From a virus: a stretch of DNA of 31,015 bases. A program made the translations under genes and the position numbers. Shown piece by piece: positions 15,501-22,277 of the stretch. The notes beneath the pieces were generated by a model. That model worked only from the letters and a program-made list of their open reading frames with translations. It did no database searches and was not told the origin of the DNA. The first letter of the stretch is position 1. Every line of letters starts with the position of its first letter. The stretch spans positions 1 through 31,015 of IMG/VR virus record IMGVR_UViG_3300046009_008727. One strand, given 5' to 3'.

Positions 15501-16791
15501 CTGCAAATTCATAGCCGTCTGTTTCTATATAGCGTTGCCACAGCACAGCACCTGCGGTAGAATACTTGGCAATGGCCAGAACATTTCTAGCAGTGGTGTA
15601 GTAATCATTGGCCTCTCTAGTGGGATTATCCTGTGCCACAGTGAGTGCGGCCAGATACACATTGCCTGTGCTGTCGCAGTCAATGCCTGTGGCCACTGAT
15701 GCACATGGCCCTGGACCAATTCTACGAATCCACTGTGTCACACCTGCGCTGTTCAGTTTCATCACATGTGCAATGGTCACCGTTGTATTGTTGCCTTCAT
15801 CATGCACAATGTCTTGGTTGCTGTTCACTGACACAAATATGTTGTTTTGGCTGTCTATCACAATGTCGCCACTGGCATAATCTATGCCTTGTTCAGGAGC
15901 AAACAACACCTTGCTCCAGACTTCTGAACCATCAGTGCCATCCAAGCGAACTACCATGGCTGCATTTGTTGATGGACTATTGGCTCGACCCACAATCACA
16001 GGATCGCCACTAGTGGTCACATCCACACCCCATGGAGTGGCGCCAAAGCCAAAGTCCAAGGTTGTGGCCCAGTCCAAGGTGCCGTCTGTGGCACTGACCT
16101 TCATTATCATGCCTATTGTGCCAGTGCCCACATCATCGTCTTCTATGTATTCACTGGTAACAAAAATATCTGTGCCCGACAGCACTATGCCTCCCAATTC
16201 TAACCAACTGTATTGTCCGTCGGTCAAGTAATCTTTCTGCCAAATTATGGTTCCTGAACTGTTGAATTTGATCAACCCAATGCTGTCGGGGCCATCGTTG
16301 TCCACACTGACCGCTACAATAATATTGTCGTCTGAATCTATCACCAGGTCATGTGTTTGTTCGTTATCTACATCTTGGTCAATTTGTTTTTGCCACAGTA
16401 GTGCACCGGTGTCATCAAACTTACTAATGATCAGAATATCATCGTAGCTGTCTGTGTCGTTATTGTAAATCTCACTCACATGCAGAGTCACAATGTTGTT
16501 GTCACTGTCATAGGCCACTGCTGTGCCTTCTACACCGTTGGCGTCGTTGTTGGCGCGATTAACAATGGCAAAGTATTCGATGTTGCCCACTGTGATGGCT
16601 ATGTTGTGATCACTTGTGAGACTGTCGCTGCCACCACTGGCATAGTACAACAGTGTCCAGGCAGTTTCACCATCGCCAATTTTTAATTTATTGGTATCTT
16701 GTTCAAAGCCGGGTTCGCCTAATGCTAATACAGGATTTTCTGCTGTCCAGTTGGCTGCTGTGTCTCTTCTAAATTTAATTCTTGTTGTCAT
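12511..16791 (-). CDS. Giant tail fibre protein with beta-propeller repeats (1426 aa)
   Basis: The N-terminus (RIKFRRDTAANWTAENPVLA... then GEPGFEQDTNKLKIGDG) is the short module common at the start of T4-like phage fibres and related to the Mtd N-terminal domain. A series of blade-like repeats follows, each ending in a W-containing strand (LLWQKQI, IIWQKDY, LDWATTL, EVWSKVL, TQWIRRI, VLWQRYI), typical of seven-bladed/SBBP beta-propellers. A second series (PVWTRVL, HQWTRAL, VKWQRQT, VVWRKIL) lies near the C-terminus. Between them sit a 'FGNDGTLTIPNDG' module and two related 'PANDL' modules. The C-terminus (VVIINNSGGTISIDG ... NTWFMTGQVTVD) resembles a trimeric fibre end. Role: host attachment. 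The ribosome site is AAGGA. Confidence 0.9.
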   Translation of the reverse strand: MTTRIKFRRDTAANWTAENPVLALGEPGFEQDTNKLKIGDGETAWTLLYYASGGSDSLTSDHNIAITVGNIEYFAIVNRANNDANGVEGTAVAYDSDNNIVTLHVSEIYNNDTDSYDDILIISKFDDTGALLWQKQIDQDVDNEQTHDLVIDSDDNIIVAVSVDNDGPDSIGLIKFNSSGTIIWQKDYLTDGQYSWLELGGIVLSGTDIFVTSEYIEDDDVGTGTIGMIMKVSATDGTLDWATTLDFGFGATPWGVDVTTSGDPVIVGRANSPSTNAAMVVRLDGTDGSEVWSKVLFAPEQGIDYASGDIVIDSQNNIFVSVNSNQDIVHDEGNNTTVTIAHVMKLNSAGVTQWIRRIGPGPCASVATGIDCDSTGNVYLAALTVAQDNPTREANDYYTTARNVLAIAKYSTAGAVLWQRYIETDGYEFAESRGQADFDGNYPGNFGHANNRGRNMSIGLDGKLAIQVTVKQIDADDTWDNTRYWESITFQIDQDGREMTVGSGNEKFTVKASRIPGRFITIPAGVDIVGTGNIVLSDLSSNVTVSTATLTLSDGELAQQVSRSAPYEYVFGNDGTLTIPNDGDVRLTQTQIGWFSVFGPANNSIDDIWIRANCVDTVTGDVYVVGQDDDTNDGFVVRYNSAGEILWSVRLIDDDNGNNTRCNAVKIHPTTGHVVVLSEYYGNEDGALLLQIDPDTARVVTSTGFRDAGEDSGVQAYDLDFLSDGKIVVVGRKYDEYQSYSVTANTAVSTTGLLVFNRSNIPGKTPTAFSWYVGGTDITGTRVIVNSVNTYANLTSTVQEGTGTVTVDVVCDGSGPYTYGNVTVQAGGTGYKAGHKIFYPGTYIPEGASPANDLVLTVTAVDGSGTITSATAAGNAPNGGTVTGLTAGTNYQTGSGLVFDFYGDAANVYTEQSFSITNAGNNYVTGDTIVVPGTQLGGNTPANDLTATVSATDGAVTTFNTFSGNAQTTTWWIRTTDQTPNFSNVSGSWTLQESLGGEAFVFVGTAANVEFAPVWTRVLSAGGVNDTERYFSVAVDASNNIYAAGEMIARNNAAGADINNDWCAVVSKFNSEGTHQWTRALNIDIDNASYAKSVAVRGNVVVVSHESSGNGTTVITKLDGTGAVKWQRQTPSGDDSSVAIDTNGDIYAVAEALMESQYNNCIKVIRFNTYGEVVWRKILATHVGDNGAALDDYFKNGRNLTLDADHLYVSGYTTAFDNNYENGFLVKLPKSGDCDGIYGGWTVMTDMYDVDKVNSTEATAFSPNGNTGEFEVWEPAFITDWWDPSDGDSVYHTFEEIRDRDGGAIEFADGTRQTSSAQQIPQKKITNGADHRLSLEDMGRHIYVTDSDTRISVPYHQDNPLPMGYTVVIINNSGGTISIDGDGGGLDIKVPGVDTAQYWDLDSPGMATLIKVEENTWFMTGQVTVD

Positions 16792-16800
16792 GGTTTTTCC

Positions 16801-17001
16801 TTAGGCTGTTCCGCCATCTAATAATCCGTCACGAAGTGCATTGTATTCAAAATCAGCGTCACCGCCGTCCACATAGTGTTCTGCTGTACCTTGTTGTAGT
16901 GCCAGAGCACCGTTCCAATGTGTGCCCATCCAGGTGTATGTTACGCCGTTGATGGCCACATATCGCTGTCCCGGTGTGGGGTCTGTTGGAAAATATATCA
17001 T
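16801..17001 (-). CDS. Small tail-associated protein (66 aa)
   Basis: This short protein begins MIYFPTDPTPGQRYVAINGVTYTWMGTHWNGAL. The GxxYxxNGxTYTWxGxxW pattern is a frequent small module in phage tail-fibre proteins, usually found as a domain within a longer one. Here it is a free-standing gene. It lies between two fibre genes, with a 9-bp gap to the 1426-aa gene. A TAGGAT ribosome site and a late-like AATAAATA box (17021-17028) lie upstream. It may be a fibre connector or assembly factor; that is inference. Confidence 0.72.
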   Translation of the reverse strand: MIYFPTDPTPGQRYVAINGVTYTWMGTHWNGALALQQGTAEHYVDGGDADFEYNALRDGLLDGGTA

Positions 17002-17020
17002 TTGTTGTATCCTATTTTCA

Positions 17021-17028
17021 TATTTATT
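17021..17028 (-). promoter_or_regulatory. Possible late promoter box (one mismatch)
   Basis: The minus strand reads AATAAATA, 20 bases before the start of the 66-aa gene and just past the stop of the 229-aa gene. It could drive the 66-aa and 1426-aa genes separately. Confidence 0.4.
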
Positions 17029-17043
17029 GTGCAGTTTTTAATT

Positions 17044-17733
17044 CTATACTCCAAACCTATTTCTTAGAGCCCTGAAGTTCTGCTGTATTTGCTCCTGTGT
17101 GAGTTTGGTAGTGTATAAAAACATGTTGGCTACATATCCCCAGGGTTGTCCAGCTGTATCGTTAGCACCCCAACCCCAATGTGTGGTTCCTCCTGCTCCA
17201 TATGCTATGGAACTTCCGGCTTGCGAGCCATTTATGTAAAATGTTTGAGATGAATTGTCACCAACCACAGCATATTGAACCCAGACGCCAACCGCACTAG
17301 CAAGGTCGTATCCTGAACTTCTAAATGCAGTGTCCCAATAACCCAATGTGTTTGTTCCATTGGGTACGGTGATTGGTGTGTATTTGGGCGAATTGGTATA
17401 AAGTAATGTTCTAAATGCAGCTGGATTGCCTGCTTCTAGTCTGGCCCATGTGATATATGTATATCCTGAGGTTGGTAATGTAGGACCAGTGCCATTTACA
17501 ACAACTCTACTAGTACCTGTGGTACAATCAAAACATTTAACGCCACTGAGCACGGTATATGTGGCACCAGTTAATGTATTTGTGTATGCGTTACCAGATA
17601 GATCATTGACAGTTGTTCCTGTGCCAGGGTAGCTGGCGGCGTTGTCAGCATCAAGCCATATGGCCAGATTGTTGGTGATAATTGACGCATCGACTACTCG
17701 TGTTCCGTTGAGGCTTACACCTTGGATAATCAT
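17044..17733 (-). CDS. LamG-like jelly-roll tail fibre protein (229 aa)
   Basis: The segment NLAIWLDADNAASYPGTGTT followed by VNDLSGN is the standard opening of a LamG/concanavalin-like domain in phage proteins. Later strands TYITWARLE, WVQYAVVGDNSSQTFYING and ANMFLYTTKLTQEQIQQNF (the closing strand plus helix of the fold) complete it. The ~200-residue domain makes up almost the whole protein. It probably binds a glycan or forms a fibre tip. The gene has an AAGGAT ribosome site and sits between the 1027-aa fibre gene (8-bp gap) and the 66-aa gene. Confidence 0.83.
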   Translation of the reverse strand: MIIQGVSLNGTRVVDASIITNNLAIWLDADNAASYPGTGTTVNDLSGNAYTNTLTGATYTVLSGVKCFDCTTGTSRVVVNGTGPTLPTSGYTYITWARLEAGNPAAFRTLLYTNSPKYTPITVPNGTNTLGYWDTAFRSSGYDLASAVGVWVQYAVVGDNSSQTFYINGSQAGSSIAYGAGGTTHWGWGANDTAGQPWGYVANMFLYTTKLTQEQIQQNFRALRNRFGV

Positions 17734-17741
17734 TTTAATCC

Positions 17742-20700
17742 TTATTCACCTATCCATCTTGCTTGGAACCAAGACCTTGGTTCAAATTGTGATCTTGACA
17801 GTGCAGCCCCACCAACGTTAACAATGTCTATATAATCAGTTGAACCATTGAGATAGATGATTTTTGTTATCTGTTGGACCACTGCATTGAAACTACCGGC
17901 TGCGGCCACAATGCTGTTATTTTTCTTGATTGCCATACTTGCTTCAGTATTTCTATAAACGTCATAACTGGCGGTGATTTCCCAATAACCGGCCTTTTGT
18001 GGTGTGAATGTATATGTGCTTGTGTTGAACCACGCACTTGATACATTGACATTACTGCTTACAACGCTGTATCTACAAGGATCTTCAGTAAAACTACCTG
18101 GTAAGGTGTAAGTTACATTAGCATAGGCTTCAAGCAAATACACTCTGTCCAGCGTGACTGCCGTGCCATTGGCATAGTTCACAGCGAACGTGTTGCCCGG
18201 CAGAACCAGGTTTCCGGCATTGTTGAAGGTCCAGGTGTAGGAGCCTGCTACCAAGTCTACATTGGCACTGGTGCCCTGAACATTGCCTGTGATTGATATG
18301 TTGCCAATAAAGTTTTGTGCTGTGACATTGCCTGTAGAAACAACGTTGCCAGCTATGACATTACCACTAATATAGGCATTACGACTGGCAACCAAGTTTC
18401 CTGATGCACTGATATTGCCTTCGTTGACAGCACTGCCTGTGGTGGCTATTGAGCTGAATCCATATATCCTTGGCGCAGGACTTGCACCAAATGAAGTTAG
18501 ATCACTAAGCACCTGTATCACATTGGCACCTATTGTGCCTGCGGCATCAATGTTCGTAACAATCACATTGCCAACATTCACATCCACATTGCCATGCACC
18601 AGTGGAGCAGAGTAGTCTATTGTGAATCCGCCGGATGTGACACCGTTTACAGCGTAGTCGTATGACAATGAGCCATAGCTGAAATCTCCACTTTCATCGT
18701 TGATGGTGCTGGTTGCAACTGATGTGTTGATACTGGTTATTCCAACAATGGTGCTGAGTATGTTCACACCGTTGGCAAACACCACGCCTTTGTCGTTGGG
18801 GATAATTATATTACCGGTCTTGAGTTCAAAACCGTTGCTGTTGGTTAGTGTTCTTAGACCGTTGTCAGTGTAGACTTCAATGTTTCCTGGTTTGACGCCG
18901 TAGCCGTCTTGACCATTGCGATATACTGTGATGTCTGTGTCTGTGGCCCAGAGTCTAAACTCACCGTCGTTGCTGATTGTTGCGTTGGCACCTATAGTGA
19001 GCACACCATTGGCTTGTAGTGCAACTGTGTATGCACCGTTGACCAAGGCATTGCCTGTACCGCCTGCTCCGCCTGTGTAGGCAGTGGTCTGTGTAGTACC
19101 ATCTGGAAATGATATGTTACCATCTGGGTCAAACAGCCATGTGCGGGATGCCATGCCGCCTGTTGCATTGGTTGTAATGCTAAATCCTGGAGGTGCTCCG
19201 TTGTCGTCAATTCTGATACGAGTATCGTCGCCACCAATGTCAATACTTGCGTTTACTCCTGTTGTACCATAGCTCTCTATGGACATACCATTTGGTAATG
19301 TTACTACACCATCTGGGGCAAATGTCCAGGTTTCGTTGTCACTGGTCAATCTAACACTTGCGGCCGAGATAGACAGCGGAGTGGCGCCTATTTTTGCAAT
19401 GTTGCCAGTGTAATCATCCAAGAAGCTGGCCACTTGGCTATCACCGTACACGCTGTTTATTATGCTCACGCCATTGGCATAGTTGATTCTAGCATCTTCG
19501 TTGAGTGTGATGTTGCCATCCTGACCATAGCCCACCATGTTGCCTGGCACCACTGCGGGGCTGGCATCAATCCAGGTGTCCAAGGCATACACATAGGTAC
19601 GGCCGTCTTCAGTGTTGTACCACAAGGCGCCTTCTGCGCCTGCGGCCACATTGCCCACTGTTACAGGTGCGCTGACACCTGTGTTGTTGGCATAGGTTAC
19701 TTCGCCACTGGTAGGATTGTAGTATAAAATTACATCATCGTATTCTTCTGCACGAATTGGTTTGATGAACAAACCTGATTCGTCTGGGTTGAGTTCGTTG
19801 CCAGTTGCGTTAAGTGTGATGCTGTTGTTTGGAGCAAAGTAATAAGCAGCCTTGGATCCAATCGCAATAGAGTGTAAGCCTTGTGGCTGTTCTGTGTCGT
19901 TCCAGCCAGCTTGATAACCAATGTAAACACCGCCTGGTAGTGCATCGTAGCCTACATCATCATTACCAATTGCGATAACATTGGCCTGTCGGAATCCGCT
20001 ATTGCTTTGACCAATTGATATTGCTGAATCATTGTCTCCGGTGCCTTTATACACCTCAATAAGAGGATCATCATCGTTGCTGCCACTGTTGAGAGTCAGA
20101 CTATAAACAGTGTCTCCGTGGGATGCTGCTTGGTTGCCAACTGAGCTGGTCAGTCCAGCTATGTTGCCACCACCACCTAATACACTTTCACCACTGCTGT
20201 TGACAATGTCTCCACCCAAGGGCAATGTTAGATTACCATCTGTACCAAATGTCCAATTGTGGTTGTTTGCTTGTATGACCAGTTCATCGCCAGGGTTGGT
20301 TCCATTGATCTGGGAAACATTGATAACTGTAGCTCCCACAGTATAAAAAGTTACTGCACTATTGGCATTGAGATCTTGATCAAAAGGATTACCGCCACCG
20401 CCTGACACCACCTCACCACCTACAATTAAATTACCATCAACAAAACTCACCAGCGGATTGCCGTTATAAGTTATGTTACCTGTGGCATCTGTGCTTAGTG
20501 GAACCGAATTAAAATAAATCGTAGCATTGCTGACCCAAAGGTCTTTCCATTGCTGTGTTGCGCTGCCTAAACTGTATGTGACATTCGCACTAGGATTTAT
20601 GTTACCATCAAAACTGGCTAGATAAGATTTAACATTGGCATTACCGTAAGAGCCACCACCGCCACCCGAAACAACAAAGCCACCTGCTGTAACACCGTCG

Positions 20701-20825
20701 TGTATGCGTAAGGTCTTGGCTTGTGTATCAACAGTGACTTCACCATTTATACCTGTATAGGATGCATTTTGTGCAGTATTACCCCGTCTGAATAAAACTT
20801 TTGTTACATTTACATTAGCAGTCAT
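17742..20825 (-). CDS. Large tail fibre protein with C-terminal C1q-like domain (1027 aa)
   Basis: The N-terminus (KVLFRRGNTAQN ... GEVTVDTQAKTLRIHDG) is the fibre-start module also present in the 1426-aa protein. A Gly-rich linker follows at about residue 55. The body holds repeated beta modules of the form W-x-F-x2-D/A-G-x-L/I/V-x-L/F-P (WTFGTDGNLTLP, WTFAPDGVVTLP, WLFDPDGNISFP, WTFNNAGNLVLP) and long ANV/GNV-rich repeats. The last ~130 residues (SAWFNTSTYTFTPQKAGYWEITASYDVYRN ..., split here) have the strand pattern of a C1q/TNF-like trimeric head. The start overlaps the BppU-like gene (ATGA). Role: trimeric receptor-binding fibre. Confidence 0.9.
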   Translation of the reverse strand: MTANVNVTKVLFRRGNTAQNASYTGINGEVTVDTQAKTLRIHDGVTAGGFVVSGGGGGSYGNANVKSYLASFDGNINPSANVTYSLGSATQQWKDLWVSNATIYFNSVPLSTDATGNITYNGNPLVSFVDGNLIVGGEVVSGGGGNPFDQDLNANSAVTFYTVGATVINVSQINGTNPGDELVIQANNHNWTFGTDGNLTLPLGGDIVNSSGESVLGGGGNIAGLTSSVGNQAASHGDTVYSLTLNSGSNDDDPLIEVYKGTGDNDSAISIGQSNSGFRQANVIAIGNDDVGYDALPGGVYIGYQAGWNDTEQPQGLHSIAIGSKAAYYFAPNNSITLNATGNELNPDESGLFIKPIRAEEYDDVILYYNPTSGEVTYANNTGVSAPVTVGNVAAGAEGALWYNTEDGRTYVYALDTWIDASPAVVPGNMVGYGQDGNITLNEDARINYANGVSIINSVYGDSQVASFLDDYTGNIAKIGATPLSISAASVRLTSDNETWTFAPDGVVTLPNGMSIESYGTTGVNASIDIGGDDTRIRIDDNGAPPGFSITTNATGGMASRTWLFDPDGNISFPDGTTQTTAYTGGAGGTGNALVNGAYTVALQANGVLTIGANATISNDGEFRLWATDTDITVYRNGQDGYGVKPGNIEVYTDNGLRTLTNSNGFELKTGNIIIPNDKGVVFANGVNILSTIVGITSINTSVATSTINDESGDFSYGSLSYDYAVNGVTSGGFTIDYSAPLVHGNVDVNVGNVIVTNIDAAGTIGANVIQVLSDLTSFGASPAPRIYGFSSIATTGSAVNEGNISASGNLVASRNAYISGNVIAGNVVSTGNVTAQNFIGNISITGNVQGTSANVDLVAGSYTWTFNNAGNLVLPGNTFAVNYANGTAVTLDRVYLLEAYANVTYTLPGSFTEDPCRYSVVSSNVNVSSAWFNTSTYTFTPQKAGYWEITASYDVYRNTEASMAIKKNNSIVAAAGSFNAVVQQITKIIYLNGSTDYIDIVNVGGAALSRSQFEPRSWFQARWIGE

Positions 20826-21316
20826 GGCAAGTTTCCACTGTCAATCACAACCTCATTGAGCGCAGGCGTAGGCTCAGTTGTTGAATAATATGCAGGTTTT
20901 ACTTCGAGATCCAATGGCACACCAAAATTATCATCAACGTAAAGTGGACTTTCACTGCTATCCGACACTAAGACTTTTTTTAAGGTTAGCTTATAAATTC
21001 TTTGATCTAAACTGTTTACTGTCGCCGTATCAATTGTAACAGTACCTAAACCCTTTGTGATATCTGTAAAACTTACTGCCAGACTGTAAGCAGTTATTTC
21101 ATTGACAGGGTCTTCAATAGCTAGTTGAACAGTGTATCCTGTCATGTTAACTAGTTTTTGATCTTGATTTCTTATGACAATTTGCAAAGGGTTATCAATC
21201 CCCTGATAAACGGTTATAGGGCGGCTGTACACGACTCTGTTCCTTGGTGAAAATATTGTGGGATCCCAAATTTGGACCTCGACAATATTGGAATATAAAT
21301 AAGCTTGGATTTGCAT
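20822..21316 (-). CDS. BppU-like baseplate/fibre-connector protein (164 aa)
   Basis: The segment PITVYQGIDNPLQIVIRNQD followed by QKLVNMTGYTVQLAIEDP matches the N-terminal beta-sandwich of BppU-type baseplate upper proteins, which anchor receptor-binding proteins to the tail. I choose the ATG at 21316 (MQIQAYLYSN). The frame extends upstream to a GTG at 21349, but that extension runs across a late-like AATAAATA box and the divergent gene. It is the first gene of the tail-fibre operon and overlaps the 1027-aa fibre gene by four bases. The role as adaptor between baseplate and fibre is inferred from fold resemblance and context. Confidence 0.75.
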   Translation of the reverse strand: MQIQAYLYSNIVEVQIWDPTIFSPRNRVVYSRPITVYQGIDNPLQIVIRNQDQKLVNMTGYTVQLAIEDPVNEITAYSLAVSFTDITKGLGTVTIDTATVNSLDQRIYKLTLKKVLVSDSSESPLYVDDNFGVPLDLEVKPAYYSTTEPTPALNEVVIDSGNLP

Positions 21317-21323
21317 TATATTG

Positions 21324-21331
21324 TATTTATT
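21324..21331 (-). promoter_or_regulatory. Possible late promoter of the tail-fibre operon (one mismatch)
   Basis: The minus strand reads AATAAATA, ending 7 bases before the ATG of the BppU-like gene. The surroundings (21324-21340) form an inverted repeat of AATAAAT(A/G) around a central base, between two divergent genes. Confidence 0.45.
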
Positions 21332-21337
21332 GAATAA

Positions 21338-21715
21338 ATGGTTGAACACAACTACGAAGAGTTATTAAATTCCTATCCTTTCTTAACATATTTGATTTAT
21401 GGTGGGAATGAGTATATTGGAGTGATACAAAATCTTGACGAAATTATTACAACGATATACGACTACGGTGCGTTAAAAACTGTGGAGCAGAAGCGTCAGT
21501 TTTTAGAACTAGCAGAAACTTGGTGGTGGGAAAGCAATAGGTTGATACCTATTAATGTGTTTTTAAAAGAGGATTGGACACCGTTCCGTAGTGTTGTCAA
21601 GACCATGAACAGCAAAGATGTGGAAATCAAGTTTGGCCCGCAAGTGAGCCTAAAAGAAATTGCTGCCAAACGCAGCAAAAGAAGAAGTATTACTCTTGTT
21701 CGGAAGCTTGGCTAA
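21338..21715 (+). CDS. Conserved phage protein of unknown function (125 aa)
   Basis: This plus-strand gene begins MVEHNYEELLNSYPFLTYLIYGGNEYIG. It contains ETWWWESNRLIPINVFLKEDW and ends with a very basic KRSKRRSITLVRKLG. I recall the same pattern in a conserved hypothetical family of T4-like cyanophages; no function is known to me. The basic tail could contact nucleic acid. It is divergent from the tail-fibre operon and converges with the DnaE-like gene, overlapping its 3' end by 26 bases. No ribosome site is visible before the ATG. Confidence 0.75.
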   Translation: MVEHNYEELLNSYPFLTYLIYGGNEYIGVIQNLDEIITTIYDYGALKTVEQKRQFLELAETWWWESNRLIPINVFLKEDWTPFRSVVKTMNSKDVEIKFGPQVSLKEIAAKRSKRRSITLVRKLG

Positions 21716-22277
21716 GTAGGTTCATATGCACCATTACAAGTCTCGAATATGCACAACTATGAGACTTTTTGAACGCATAACTTCCATCCTCGGGTTTGTT
21801 CCATATAGTTTTTGCTACTTCTTTCCAGGGTAATCCTATTAGATGTCTCTTTGCAGGTCTTATAATAGCCAAGAACATCATAAGTCTTGTATCTGAATTC
21901 ACTGCTTCGGGCATTCGAATTAGCGTATCGTAATGTGCGCCTATATGAATCAATTTTGCACAAAACTCTGGGTCATACAGTCTATCCCATTCAGGTTCCT
22001 GATTCATTAACTCCTGTAAGTGTTGTTCTGACTTTACTCGCTGATATAACCCTACATTTAAAATATCTACTTTGATGTATCCTAGCTCTTCTGCTTGTTG
22101 ATAATCAAAGCTGGCTTGGCCAGTAAAAGGGTCTTGTGGTATCTCTGTAAAATACACACCTGTGTTATGTTTTGTTATTTTACCGTCACGAATGATACTC
22201 GCAGCAGTATGTTTTACTACAGCAAGAGCTTGATCTCTATTTGCTACATCAATATCAATATCGCTTGAGAATTTCAT
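21690..22277 (-). CDS. Miniature DnaE-like (C-family DNA polymerase palm-like) protein (195 aa)
   Basis: Motifs of the bacterial polymerase III alpha subunit occur in the right order: SSDIDIDVANRDQ (4-16; compare PDFDVDF..KRDQ, with D8 and D10 at the two catalytic Asp positions), KHNTGVYF (36-43; compare KHAGGVVI), SFDYQQAEELGYIKVDILNVG (56-76, split here by the K69/D71 pair; compare QFD...E..GLVKFDFLGL, D71 at the third catalytic Asp), FLAIIRPAKRHLIG (135-148; compare ALFRPGPL) and FKKSHSCAYS (169-178; compare FNKSHSAAY). At 195 aa it is a fraction of DnaE's usual ~1,000-1,200 aa. I recall uncharacterised homologues in T4-like marine phages. Its ATG overlaps the zinc-finger gene's stop. Polymerase activity is unproven. 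Confidence 0.75.
   Translation of the reverse strand: MKFSSDIDIDVANRDQALAVVKHTAASIIRDGKITKHNTGVYFTEIPQDPFTGQASFDYQQAEELGYIKVDILNVGLYQRVKSEQHLQELMNQEPEWDRLYDPEFCAKLIHIGAHYDTLIRMPEAVNSDTRLMMFLAIIRPAKRHLIGLPWKEVAKTIWNKPEDGSYAFKKSHSCAYSRLVMVHMNLLSQASEQE

Noticed and set aside
15310-15699. Long plus-strand frames across the tail-fibre genes (for example here and at 19434-19727)
   Set aside because: They run antisense to strong coding frames with clear fibre motifs, and have no ribosome sites or family resemblance.
21317-21349. GTG start extending the BppU-like protein
   Set aside because: The extension crosses the late-like box and the first codons of the divergent gene; MQIQAYLYSN is the better start.
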